Shown here: positions 1-8,472 of the stretch, one piece after another
Position numbering within the stretch: the stretch's first letter is position 1
How the letters are laid out: each line of letters begins with the position of its first letter
Assembly: GCF_900091615.1 (NCBI RefSeq)
Contig: NZ_FMIA01000002.1
Location: 5,394,001-5,458,000 of the forward strand
Direction: 5' to 3'
Length of the DNA: 64,000 bases
From: Micromonospora yangpuensis
Lineage (GTDB): Bacteria > Actinomycetota > Actinomycetes > Mycobacteriales > Micromonosporaceae
Position numbers and translations under genes: made by a program
The notes under the pieces: generated by a model
The model's input: only the letters and a program-made list of their open reading frames with translations
What the model was told of the DNA's origin: nothing
Database searches by the model: none

Positions 1-1
1 G

Positions 2-928
2 CTGTGCGGCAAGCAACTCGTCCTGCCGATGAACACCGGCGCCGAGGCGGTGGAGACCGCCATCAAGGTGGCCCGCAAGTGGGGCTACCAGGTGAAGGGG
101 GTGCCCGCCGGGCAGGCCAACATCGTGGTCGCCGAGGGCAACTTCCACGGCCGGACCACCACCATCGTCAGCTTCTCCACCGACGCCGACGCGCGCGACG
201 ACTTCGGGCCGTACACCCCGGGTTTCACCGTGGTGCCCTACGGCGACCTGGCCGCGTTGAGCGCCGCGATCGACGAGCACACCGTGGCGGTGCTGATCGA
301 GCCGGTCCAGGGCGAGCAGGGTGTGGTGGTACCCCCCGAGGGTTATCTGCCGGGGGTGCGTCGGGTCTGCACCGAACGCGACGTGCTGCTGCTCGCCGAC
401 GAGATCCAGAGCGGGCTGGGCCGTACCGGAGAGACCTTCGCCTGTGACCACGAGGGCGTCGTGCCCGACATGTACCTGCTGGGCAAGGCGCTCGGCGGCG
501 GCATCGTGCCGGTCTCCGCGGTGGTCGCGGACGCCGACGTGCTCGGGGTGCTCAAGCCCGGCCAGCACGGCTCCACCTTCGGGGGCAACCCGCTGGCCAG
601 CGCGGTGGCGACCGAGGTGGTACGACTGCTGGCCACCGGCGAGTTCCAGCGTCGCTCCGCTGAGCTGGGCGCGCGGTTGCACACCGGCCTGCGGGAGCTG
701 GTCGGCCACGGTCTGGTCGCGGTACGCGGCCGGGGCCTCTGGGCCGGCCTGGACCTCGACCCGGCACTGATGACCGGTCGGCAGGCCTGCGAACGTCTCG
801 CCGAGCGGGGCGTGCTGGCCAAGGACACCCACGGCGCCACGATCCGGCTGGCCCCGCCCCTGGTGGTCACCGAGGCCGAGATCGACCACGCGATCGCCCA
901 GCTCGCCGCCGTCCTGGCCACCAGCTGA
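2..928 (+). CDS. rocD: Ornithine--oxo-acid aminotransferase, 5' end cut by window
   Basis: Class-III PLP aminotransferase that interconverts ornithine and glutamate-5-semialdehyde in arginine/proline metabolism. The reading frame is open from base 2, so the first visible ATG (base 29) is internal; residues LCGKQLVLPMNTGAEAVE precede and follow it as in the family. Visible family signatures are the NTGAEAVETAIKVARKWGY cofactor/substrate segment, the DEIQSGLGRTG segment with the PLP-facing Asp, and the LLGKALGGG segment whose Lys (codon at 485) should carry PLP. The STFGGNPL motif typical of ornithine aminotransferases is present. About 100 N-terminal residues are missing. It converges on the next gene across a hairpin terminator. 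Confidence 0.93.
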   Translation: MCGKQLVLPMNTGAEAVETAIKVARKWGYQVKGVPAGQANIVVAEGNFHGRTTTIVSFSTDADARDDFGPYTPGFTVVPYGDLAALSAAIDEHTVAVLIEPVQGEQGVVVPPEGYLPGVRRVCTERDVLLLADEIQSGLGRTGETFACDHEGVVPDMYLLGKALGGGIVPVSAVVADADVLGVLKPGQHGSTFGGNPLASAVATEVVRLLATGEFQRRSAELGARLHTGLRELVGHGLVAVRGRGLWAGLDLDPALMTGRQACERLAERGVLAKDTHGATIRLAPPLVVTEAEIDHAIAQLAAVLATS

Positions 929-933
929 GCACA

Positions 934-974
934 CCGGCCCGGCCTCGTCCCCGTGCGGGGGCGGGCCGGGCCGG
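934..974. terminator. Bidirectional hairpin terminator
   Basis: An 11-bp perfect inverted repeat (CCGGCCCGGCC at 934-944, complement at 964-974) encloses a second small stem CCCC/GGGG. It lies between two convergent genes, which fits a shared factor-independent-like terminator without a T tract. Confidence 0.7.
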
Positions 975-978
975 CTGG

Positions 979-2130
979 TCAGTTGTTGGGCAGGCGCATG
1001 GCCATGGTGGGGGCCTCGGCCATCACCGAGGCGGGGGTGATGGGTGCCCCGCTGGCCAGCTCGCCCGGCCGGCCGACCTGCACCCCGGGGTAGAGCTCGA
1101 CCATGTCCCCGCCGTCGAGGATCCGGGACTGCCGGGGGTTCAGCGGCAACCGGTCGGCCTCGTCCATCGAGCCACCCGGGCGGATGCCGGAGCCGTTGGT
1201 GCTGACGTCGGTGACGACGACCTCACCGGCGCGCAGCTCGAACTGCACGTGGCTGCGGCTGATCCAACGCCGCGCCTCGTCGTTGAGCCACTGCCCCAGG
1301 GTGATCCCGCCGGCCTGCTCCGGAGCCCGGCCGACCAGTACCGGCTCGTCGGCGCTGAGCACGAACCGCCGCCGCACCATCCCGCCGACGCTGACCGCCA
1401 GGACCTGGGTACGCGGACGCGGCCCGGCGTCGCCGAGCCGGGCACCGTGCCGCGGACAGGTCGGGACGCCGTTGCGCAGGGTGGGCGGCGGCTGGCCGGC
1501 CGGGGCACGGTCGACCGCGGCCAGGTCGGCGAAGGCACCGCCGCCGCCACCGCCACCGAACAACGCGCAGCCCGACTCGGGGCAGCGCCACTTGCGGGCC
1601 AGCAGTTGGGCGCCGACCGGCGACGGGGTGCCCTCGACGGGCGTGGTGCCGTTGCCGACGTGGGCGACGAAGGCCGGCCCGCCCTGACCCGGCACCGGGG
1701 CGACGACCCGACCGGGCTGCTCGGCCACCCACGGGTACCGCCCGCGCAGGCCGTCGAGCCGGCCGCGGGTGAGCACCGGCAGTCCGAGCAGGTCGGCCAC
1801 CTCCAGCATCCGGTCACCCGGGTTGTCGAGGACCTCGACCAGGCCGTCGTCGGCCCAGCGCCGGACCACCATCCGCTCGTTGGAGGTCAGGTCGGCATCC
1901 GACAGCAACGCCCGGTGCACCACGGCGTAGACCGGGACGCTGTCCTCCTCCAACTGGCGGGACAGCGCGTCGATGACCATGCCGAGCCGGAGCAGGTTCG
2001 CGGGTCGACCACCGTCGAGATCCTGGTAGCGGATCACCTCGGCCAGGTCGAGCACGGCACGGGCCAGCGAGGGGTCGGTGCAGACCCGTCCCTCGATGGC
2101 GTCCAGCACCTTGCTGATCTCGAACCTCAT
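979..2130 (-). CDS. FHA domain-containing protein with Cys-rich segment
   Basis: A 383-residue cytoplasmic protein. The C-terminal part (about 260-345) is an FHA phosphothreonine-binding domain with VGRAPE, SRSHVQF and TDVSTNGSGI signatures. The N-terminal 150 residues are mostly helical and unassigned. The middle holds WRCPESGC and a later CPRHG, a four-Cys/His arrangement that could bind zinc, next to a Gly7 run. No membrane segment is visible. FHA proteins read out Ser/Thr kinase phosphorylation; a kinase gene is 7 kb away but not linked. The start ATG overlaps the stop of a 25-codon ORF (ATGA) and has a GGAGG ribosome-binding site inside that ORF. Confidence 0.88.
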   Translation of the reverse strand: MRFEISKVLDAIEGRVCTDPSLARAVLDLAEVIRYQDLDGGRPANLLRLGMVIDALSRQLEEDSVPVYAVVHRALLSDADLTSNERMVVRRWADDGLVEVLDNPGDRMLEVADLLGLPVLTRGRLDGLRGRYPWVAEQPGRVVAPVPGQGGPAFVAHVGNGTTPVEGTPSPVGAQLLARKWRCPESGCALFGGGGGGGAFADLAAVDRAPAGQPPPTLRNGVPTCPRHGARLGDAGPRPRTQVLAVSVGGMVRRRFVLSADEPVLVGRAPEQAGGITLGQWLNDEARRWISRSHVQFELRAGEVVVTDVSTNGSGIRPGGSMDEADRLPLNPRQSRILDGGDMVELYPGVQVGRPGELASGAPITPASVMAEAPTMAMRLPNN

Positions 2131-2204
2131 CGAGCACCTCCGATGATCTCGTTGATCCGTCGGGCCAGCCCGCGGGCCGCCGTCGCGGCGAGCGCGTCTG
2201 CCAT
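2127..2204 (-). CDS. Possible 25-residue leader peptide upstream of the FHA gene
   Basis: The ORF encodes 25 residues beginning MADALAATAARGLARR and its TGA overlaps the ATG of the FHA gene in an ATGA junction, so translation of the two would be coupled. The peptide is predicted amphipathic helical with Arg on one face. The upstream ribosome-binding site is weak (AGGG nine bases before ATG). It may be a real small protein, a coupling leader, or chance; nothing identifies a function. Confidence 0.4.
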   Translation of the reverse strand: MADALAATAARGLARRINEIIGGAR

Positions 2205-2372
2205 GCCGCAGACCCTACCGGTGCAGGTGTCGGCGGTGATCGCCACGCCGGCCCGACCAGCGGCGACGCGACCTCGATAGCATCGACGAGCGCCTGTTGC
2301 CATCCACCGTTAGGCTGACCGGGTATTCGGCCGGGCCCGTCCCGGTCCACCCTTCGCGAGGAGTAATCCAGT

Positions 2373-3140
2373 ATGAGAACTCGACGGCTGGCGACCACGG
2401 GGGCCGCGCTCGTCGCCGCATTCGGTCTGACCCTGACCGGCTGCGGTAGCAACGGCACGGATGCCCCAGCCGGTGGGGCGGCACCGGAGGCCAGCGCCCC
2501 GGCGGACCCGCGCGAGGAGCTCAGCGCGGCGGCGCTCAAGCTCAACGAGCAGAGCGTCCGGGTCGAGATCAAGTCCTCGGCGCTCAACGGCGAGGGTGTG
2601 ATGGACCCGAAGACCAAGCAGGTCGACATGACGATGAGCCTGGGCGAGCAGGGCACGTTCCGGATGCTGACCGTGGGCGACGACGGCTACATGAAGTTCA
2701 GCGGCGTGCCGGGGCTGCCGGACAACTGGCTGCACCTGGACGTGACCAAGCTCGGCGCGAACGGCCAGCTGAACATCATGCCCGACGGCGACCCGGGTGG
2801 CGCCAAGCAGCTGGTCAACGGCGTGGTCGACGTGGAGAAGACCGGCGACGGGGCGTTCTCCGGCACGATCGACTACACCAAGGCCAAGCCGGGTGACAAG
2901 GCCGTCGAGCAGATGGGCGAGAAGGCCAAGGCGGTGCCCTTCACCGCCCGCGTCGACGACGAGGGCCGGATGACCGAGCTGGTCGTGGACACCAGCGTCC
3001 TGCACGAGTCGCTTGGCAAGATGACCACCACCTACTCCGACTTCGGCACCAAGGTCGACGTGCAGAAGCCGCCGGCCAACGAGACCCAGGAGGCCCCGGA
3101 GAGCCTGCTGCGGTCCTTCAGCGGCGCCACCACCACCTGA
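2373..3140 (+). CDS. LppX/LprAFG-like lipoprotein
   Basis: A 255-residue exported lipoprotein. The N-terminus has an Arg-rich signal (MRTRRLATTG), a hydrophobic core and the lipobox LTGC, so mature protein begins at Cys about residue 25. The rest resembles the LppX/LprG (DUF1396) fold, with repeated strands such as ALNGEGVMDPKTKQVDMTM and VVDVEKTGDGAFSGTIDYTKAKPGD; in mycobacteria these carry lipids between the membrane and outer envelope. GAGGAG lies seven to ten bases before the ATG. It is monocistronic and ends before a strong hairpin. The lipid cargo in this organism is unknown. Confidence 0.85.
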   Translation: MRTRRLATTGAALVAAFGLTLTGCGSNGTDAPAGGAAPEASAPADPREELSAAALKLNEQSVRVEIKSSALNGEGVMDPKTKQVDMTMSLGEQGTFRMLTVGDDGYMKFSGVPGLPDNWLHLDVTKLGANGQLNIMPDGDPGGAKQLVNGVVDVEKTGDGAFSGTIDYTKAKPGDKAVEQMGEKAKAVPFTARVDDEGRMTELVVDTSVLHESLGKMTTTYSDFGTKVDVQKPPANETQEAPESLLRSFSGATTT

Positions 3141-3151
3141 TCCGAGCATCG

Positions 3152-3198
3152 ACGGCCCGGCCGGCACCGCGGGACACCACCCGCGCCGGCCGGGCCGT
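3152..3198. terminator. Bidirectional hairpin terminator
   Basis: A perfect 14-bp inverted repeat (ACGGCCCGGCCGGC at 3152-3165, complement at 3185-3198) lies between the convergent lipoprotein and giant membrane protein genes. Confidence 0.75.
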
Positions 3199-3207
3199 TC
3201 GCTGTCG

Positions 3208-6200
3208 TCAGCTCATCCGGCTGACCGCCGAGCGGAGCCGGGCCAGGTCCCGCCGACGCCGCTCGTAGCTGGCGGCCAGCGAGATCAGCACGACCCCGCC
3301 GAGGCCCAGGTAGATCCACCGGGGCAGCAGGTCCCAGCTCCGGACCAGCTCGTGCAGCGCCAGCAGGGTCAGGCTCACCGCACCGACCACGGCCGGGGCC
3401 TGCCAGCGCCGTACCGCGCCGACCAGCACCACCACCAGCGCGCCGAGCCCCACCAGCAGGCGTCGCCAGGGCTGCGGATCCGCCGCCACCAGCACCGACA
3501 CCAGGCTCGGCAGCAGCGCGGCGAGCAACCCCGGGCCGAGCGCGAGCCAACTGTTCAGCCCCGGCCGCCCACGCAGCGCCACCGTCCCGGCGACCAGGGC
3601 CAGCGCCGCCGCCGGCACGGTGTACGCCTCCAACAGCACCACCTGGCCGGCGGCCAGCAGCAGCCAGGTGCCGAGCAGTTCGCTGCCCCCGGCGACAGCG
3701 GCGAAGACCCACCGGCGGGTGGTCGACTCGTTACGCCGCAGCACCCGTACGGCGACCGCGGCCCCCCAGAGCACGCAGATCGCGGCGGCGTGCCGGACCG
3801 CCCCCACGGTGAGCAGCAGCGCCAGCCCGGCGACGGCCTGGGCGACCCCGTCGAGCACCCGGCCGGCCGTCGGCTGCCGGCCGGTCAACAGCGGCGCGCC
3901 GGCCAACACCAGCACCGCCACCGCCAGTACGGCGAACGCGGTCTGCCGTGCCGGCAGCCCGGCGGCCGACGTGGCGGTCACCGCGAACCCGACCGCCGAC
4001 CCGACCGCCACCAGCCAGCCCACCAGCCGTACGTCGGCCAGCCGGGCCGCCCACCCGACCACCAGCGCCGCCACCACCAGGACGCCCGTGCCGGCGAGGG
4101 TGCCGGCCCGGGTGGCCAGCAGCCCCAGCAACCCGACGCCGACGGTCACCAGCCCCACCGGCAGCGTGGTCGCCACCAGTAGCGGGTACGGCCGGACGAG
4201 CGCCGCGGTCACCAACGCGGCCGTACCGGTGAGCAGGACCGCGGCCGGTACCACGGGCCAGGGGGCACCGACGGCGACCAGCAGCACCGGCAGCGCCGCC
4301 GCCGCGAAGGGCAACGCGGCCAGCACCATCGTCGTCCAGCGCCCGGCCCGGGGCGCTGCGGCCGGGTCGGCGGGCTGCCCACCGGCGGCCGGTGCCTCGC
4401 CGTCGGCCGACCGGCCCCCGGCCACACCGGGCGCGACCAGGGCCGCGGCGACCACCAGGACCAGCAACGCCAGCGCCACCGGCAGGGCACCCGTGGGTGG
4501 GTGGCCCGCCGGGGCCCCGGCCCAGACCGGCGGCAGCGTGCCGTACGGGGCGACCAGGGCGTCCAGGGTCACCGGGGCCGCGCCGAGCACCGCCACCGTC
4601 AGCAGCACGAACCCGGGCACCCGGAGCGCGACCTCGGGACGGAACCGCGGGGCGGCGAGCAGGATCAACAGCACCCCCAGCGCGGCGTAGAGCGGCACCG
4701 GCTCCTCGAAGCCGCCCGGTTCGGCACCGACCAGGCCGATGACCGCCCCGAGCCCGGCCAGGCCGACCGCGACGGCGAACCCGGACGAGGCGTACCCGCG
4801 CAGGTCCGGCCAGTGTCGACGGACACCCGCCAGGGCGATCGCCAGCAGCGCCACGGCAACGAAGGTGACCCGGGCCTGCCACCACGGCGGCAGACCGGCG
4901 GCGAACGACCCCAGGAGTACGGCGGCCGGCGCGGCGAGCACCGCCACGACTAGCCCGGCCCCGGCGATCCCACGTTGACCGACGCCGCCGCGCCGGCCCA
5001 GGGCCGCCGTCACCGACCCGGCCACCGCGACGACCCCGAGGGCCACCGCCGCGGCGACCGGCGCGGCCAACGCGACCAGCAGACCGTGCCCGAGCAGGAC
5101 GGTCCCGCCGAGCGCCGACGGCCACCGCACCCGCTGTCGGACCCCCGGCCGTCCGACGGCGGTCAACAGCAGCCCCACCCCGACGAGCAGCTCGACGGCC
5201 ACCAGCACCGGCCACGGCACCGGCCAGGCGGCCGGTGCGGCGAGCACCACCAGCGTGCCGGCCGCCACCGCGGTCGCCGGCCCCGCCGCCCGGGGCACCA
5301 GCAGCGCCAGCGCCGCCGCGACCACCAGGACGGCGACCGCCAGCTGCCATCCCCAGCGCAGCTGCGGGCCGGGCTCCGCCCCGCCCCACGGAGGCAGCGA
5401 GCGGCCGATCGTGGCCGCCGCGGAGACCCCGGTGAACACGACGGTCAGCAGGGCCGTGGTACCGGCCACCACCAGCGCGCCGAGCCACGGACCGAACCGC
5501 CACCGCTGCGGTACCAGCCGGACCGCACCGGCCAGGCCGAGCGCCACGACCGCCGTGGTCAGCAGGAGCACCGCCGGCCACACCTCGCCCAACGGCCGCA
5601 GCACCGCGACCGCGAGCGCCGGCACCAGCAGCGCGAACACCGTCGTCACGAAGGCCCGGCTGCCGGCCACCACCGCCCCGCAGAGCAGCACCGCCAGCAC
5701 GGCCAGCACCGGCAGCCCGGCGAACGCCGGCACGCCGAACGCCCGGCCCACCCCCAGCGGCACCGTCGCGCAACCGGCCGCGACGACAAGCGCCACCGCG
5801 TACCCGATCCAGGCGACGACCCGGCCGGCGAGCAGCGCCGGCGGTACCGCACGCCCCGGTGCCGGCGGTACCGCGTGCCCCGGCGTAGGTACCGCACGCT
5901 CCGGCGTAGGCAGTTCCGCGCGCTCCGGTGCCGGGGTCCGACGGCGGAGCGCGGCCACGACCGCCAGGTCGAGCAACGCCACCCCGAGGAAGACCACGGT
6001 CCAGCCGGTGGCCGACGGCCGCATCCCGGCGGCGACCAGGGGCAACACCGGCTGCACCGTCAGCAACGCCCAGAACCACGGCCCGGTCAGTCCGCTGAGC
6101 CGGGCGTAGCCCGCCGCGACCAGCGTGCTGACCGCGGCGACCACCGCGGCGTACCGGCTGGGCGGCCAACCGGTCACCCCGAACAGGTCCACCGCCCAGG

Positions 6201-7077
6201 CCGCGTACCCGTCGAGCAGCACCAACAGCATGCCGACCGCGGCGAGCGTCTCGGCCGTGCCCGGCAGCCTGCGCCAGCGGGCCACCAACGGCAGGACCAG
6301 GGCGACCCCGGTCACCGCCGCCAGGATCAACGCCCGGCCGGCCACCCCCACCGAGGACCAGGCGACGGTGGTGAAGACCACCGCGGCGGTACCCAGCAGC
6401 AGTCCGCCGAGGATGAACAGCAGCCGCTGTACGGTCCGGCCCGAGGTCTCCGCGCCGCCCGGCCGGCCCGGCTGGGGCTGGGGCTGGGGCTGGGGCTGGG
6501 GCTGGTGGGCCAACGGCCACTGGTGGTGCGGGTGATAGGGCGTCGCCGGCCCGGGGGCCGCACCGGGTGCGCCGGCCGGAGCCGGAGCCGGAGCCCGGAC
6601 CGGAGCGGCGACGGCCGTCGGACCGCTGGTGGCGGCCGGCACCGGCGCCACCGCCGGGGCCCGCACCGGGCCGGCCGCCGGAGCCGGAGCCGGAGCCTGG
6701 ACCGGAGCCGGAGCCTGGACCGGAGCCGGAGCCTGGACCGGAGCCGGAGCCTGGACCGGAGCCGAGGCCTGGGCGGGGGCGTGGGCGGGGGCCGGGCGGC
6801 CCGTGCCGGGTGGCTGTGACCAGGTGGGGCCGGGCACCTCGACCCGGACCCGGGCGGCCAGCTCCGCCCGGCGGTGCCGGGTGGCGGCCAGCCGGGCAGC
6901 CAGGTCGTGGTACACCCGGCGGGCCTGCTCGACCTGTGGGACCAGCCCGGTCAGCTCCCGGTCCAGCCGGATCACCTCGGCGGCCAGCGGGTACGGGGGC
7001 CGACCGCAACCAGAGCAGCCCGTACGCAGGTCAGCCGGGGCGCCGCAGCCGGGACAGGGGTAGCTGGAGAGATCCAC
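3208..7077 (-). CDS. SCO7613-type giant polytopic membrane protein
   Basis: A 1289-residue protein of the SCO7613 C-terminal-domain family. The N-terminus carries a zinc ribbon (CPGCG at 8-12 and CSGCG about ten residues later), then a helical segment, then about 110 residues of Pro/Ala-rich linker with an exact six-residue repeat (QAPAPV, five copies; 18 bp in DNA) and a PQPQPQPQ run. From about residue 225 onward there are some 35-40 closely spaced Ala/Val/Leu-rich membrane helices. A second low-complexity PERA/PGHA/PGRA repeat interrupts two helices near 390. The function of the family is unknown to me. It stands alone between a convergent terminator and the cutA gene on the same strand. 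Confidence 0.85.
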   Translation of the reverse strand: MDLSSYPCPGCGAPADLRTGCSGCGRPPYPLAAEVIRLDRELTGLVPQVEQARRVYHDLAARLAATRHRRAELAARVRVEVPGPTWSQPPGTGRPAPAHAPAQASAPVQAPAPVQAPAPVQAPAPVQAPAPAPAAGPVRAPAVAPVPAATSGPTAVAAPVRAPAPAPAGAPGAAPGPATPYHPHHQWPLAHQPQPQPQPQPQPGRPGGAETSGRTVQRLLFILGGLLLGTAAVVFTTVAWSSVGVAGRALILAAVTGVALVLPLVARWRRLPGTAETLAAVGMLLVLLDGYAAWAVDLFGVTGWPPSRYAAVVAAVSTLVAAGYARLSGLTGPWFWALLTVQPVLPLVAAGMRPSATGWTVVFLGVALLDLAVVAALRRRTPAPERAELPTPERAVPTPGHAVPPAPGRAVPPALLAGRVVAWIGYAVALVVAAGCATVPLGVGRAFGVPAFAGLPVLAVLAVLLCGAVVAGSRAFVTTVFALLVPALAVAVLRPLGEVWPAVLLLTTAVVALGLAGAVRLVPQRWRFGPWLGALVVAGTTALLTVVFTGVSAAATIGRSLPPWGGAEPGPQLRWGWQLAVAVLVVAAALALLVPRAAGPATAVAAGTLVVLAAPAAWPVPWPVLVAVELLVGVGLLLTAVGRPGVRQRVRWPSALGGTVLLGHGLLVALAAPVAAAVALGVVAVAGSVTAALGRRGGVGQRGIAGAGLVVAVLAAPAAVLLGSFAAGLPPWWQARVTFVAVALLAIALAGVRRHWPDLRGYASSGFAVAVGLAGLGAVIGLVGAEPGGFEEPVPLYAALGVLLILLAAPRFRPEVALRVPGFVLLTVAVLGAAPVTLDALVAPYGTLPPVWAGAPAGHPPTGALPVALALLVLVVAAALVAPGVAGGRSADGEAPAAGGQPADPAAAPRAGRWTTMVLAALPFAAAALPVLLVAVGAPWPVVPAAVLLTGTAALVTAALVRPYPLLVATTLPVGLVTVGVGLLGLLATRAGTLAGTGVLVVAALVVGWAARLADVRLVGWLVAVGSAVGFAVTATSAAGLPARQTAFAVLAVAVLVLAGAPLLTGRQPTAGRVLDGVAQAVAGLALLLTVGAVRHAAAICVLWGAAVAVRVLRRNESTTRRWVFAAVAGGSELLGTWLLLAAGQVVLLEAYTVPAAALALVAGTVALRGRPGLNSWLALGPGLLAALLPSLVSVLVAADPQPWRRLLVGLGALVVVLVGAVRRWQAPAVVGAVSLTLLALHELVRSWDLLPRWIYLGLGGVVLISLAASYERRRRDLARLRSAVSRMS
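6480..6505. repeat. 6-bp tandem repeat inside the membrane-protein gene
   Basis: The hexamer GGGGCT/GGCTGG is repeated about four to five times and encodes the PQPQPQPQ run of the protein on the minus strand. As an in-frame hexamer it can change copy number without breaking the gene. Confidence 0.8.
6683..6760. repeat. 18-bp in-frame tandem repeat
   Basis: The unit GGAGCCGGAGCCTGGACC occurs about four times in a row with flanking partial units and encodes QAPAPV repeats in the linker of the giant membrane protein (minus strand). It is an in-frame coding minisatellite. Confidence 0.85.
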
Positions 7078-7125
7078 CCGGTCATCCTCGGCCGAGCGCC
7101 CCGTCCCTGGCCAGAGTGCGCGTAC

Positions 7126-7446
7126 CTAGGGTCGGGTGTGCTCGAACACCCAGGTCGCGTACCCGGGGTGGCCGCTGGCCACCGTCGTGACCAGGATCTC
7201 CGGCACCTCGTACGGGTGGGTCGCCCGGATCTGCTGCACCAGCGCCGCCACCCGGTCCGGGGCGGTCTTGAACTGCACCGACCACTCCGTGGTGGTCTCC
7301 ACGTTGGACTGCCACCAGTAGGTGCTGTCCACCTGACCGCCGACCTGTGCGCAGGCCGCCAGCCGACCAGCGACGGCCGCCGCCGCCAGTACGTCCGCCA
7401 CCGAACGGGCGTCCACCACCGTCGTCACCACACAGAGCTGCTCCAC
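7126..7446 (-). CDS. cutA: CutA1 divalent-cation tolerance protein
   Basis: A 106-residue protein matching the CutA1 length and fold. Family landmarks are the ACAQVGGQVDSTYWW segment, the helix-strand pattern SVQFKTAPDRVAALVQQIRATHPYEVPEI, and a C-terminal W near the end. CutA forms trimers and is linked to copper tolerance in Escherichia coli, although its biochemical role is unsettled. It is downstream of the acyltransferase gene on the same strand, nine bases apart, so it could be cotranscribed with it. Confidence 0.92.
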   Translation of the reverse strand: MEQLCVVTTVVDARSVADVLAAAAVAGRLAACAQVGGQVDSTYWWQSNVETTTEWSVQFKTAPDRVAALVQQIRATHPYEVPEILVTTVASGHPGYATWVFEHTRP

Positions 7447-7455
7447 GAGCGCACC

Positions 7456-8472
7456 CTACGCGCCGTCGTCACGGTTGGTGGCGATCCAGTCGTCGATCTG
7501 CTTCCACCAGTCGAAGAGCCAGTCGATGCGCTCCTGTCGACCGGTCGGGATCTCCTCCGGCGGAACCGACCAGAACCGCATCACGATCCGCTTGTCCATC
7601 GGCAGCTCCCGCCAGATGTCGGCGACGGTGAGCAGCTGGTCGAGGCCGGTGTGCGCCACGAAGATCACCCCGGCGTCGGGGGCCGCGTCCAGCGCCGCGA
7701 GCATGCCACCGGGCTGCGGGGCCAGCACGTGCCGCATCCGTTCGGCCCGCAACGCCATCCGCTCCAGGCCCCGGGCGCGCAGCCGGGAGATCGCCCGGAG
7801 CCGGCGACGGGGGGTGAAGTTACCCCCCTCGGGGAAGATCACGAAGGCGTCGTCGTCGTCCAGGCCGGTGGCCAGGTGCCCGATCTGCTCGATCGCCGAG
7901 CCGCGGCCGTCCGGGCCGGGCGCGATGAACCGGGTGGGCAGCCGGTTGAGCAGCACGTCGATCGCCGGATCCCACTGCAGGGCGTCCTTGAGCACGATCC
8001 GGGGTTCCCGGGCGAACCAGTTCACCAGCGCGTGGATCAGGATGAACGAGTCGCCGGGCCCGGCGTGCCGAGAGAGCACCAGCTCGGGACGGCCGGGCAT
8101 GGCGGTGTCCGGGTCGGTGCCGACCACGTCGATGCTCAGCCGCAGCGTCCAGCGGGCCTGCCAGAACAGCACCCGCAGGAACGCCCCGGCGAGGACGTAG
8201 TGGGCCCGTTGGAAGGCCGGCGACCGGACCCGCCAGCCGAAGCCGGAGCCGATCCAGAGCCCGAGCAGGGCCAGCAGCGCCACCGCGTCCCAGACCAGGT
8301 AGACGGTGGCGATCCAGAGCAGCCGCAGGGGACGCAGCCGGCCCGGCACCAGCGGGGACGCCGCGGCGGCCAGGAACGCCCAGGCCGGCAGGGTGGTCAC
8401 CACCAGGAACGCGAGCAGGACGACGCCGGGGGCGAGCAGCAGCCGGCGGAGCCAGCGCGGCGGCAGCGGCAT
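7456..8472 (-). CDS. PlsC-like 1-acylglycerol-3-phosphate acyltransferase
   Basis: A 338-residue membrane acyltransferase. Two or three N-terminal membrane helices (about 10-75) precede the catalytic domain. The HX4D motif is RHAGPGD, and the FPEGGNF motif that binds the glycerol phosphate is about 95 residues later. The start ATG at 8472 overlaps the stop of the patatin gene (ATGA), which is why I reject the longer frame running to 8943. It would acylate lysophosphatidate or a related acceptor. Coupling with a patatin-like lipase suggests a deacylation-reacylation pair, which is inference. Confidence 0.88.
   Translation of the reverse strand: MPLPPRWLRRLLLAPGVVLLAFLVVTTLPAWAFLAAAASPLVPGRLRPLRLLWIATVYLVWDAVALLALLGLWIGSGFGWRVRSPAFQRAHYVLAGAFLRVLFWQARWTLRLSIDVVGTDPDTAMPGRPELVLSRHAGPGDSFILIHALVNWFAREPRIVLKDALQWDPAIDVLLNRLPTRFIAPGPDGRGSAIEQIGHLATGLDDDDAFVIFPEGGNFTPRRRLRAISRLRARGLERMALRAERMRHVLAPQPGGMLAALDAAPDAGVIFVAHTGLDQLLTVADIWRELPMDKRIVMRFWSVPPEEIPTGRQERIDWLFDWWKQIDDWIATNRDDGA

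Noticed and set aside
4975..6819. 614-codon frame antisense to the giant membrane protein gene
   Set aside because: Arg/His/Gln/Pro-rich shadow of a strongly biased gene, no start signal.
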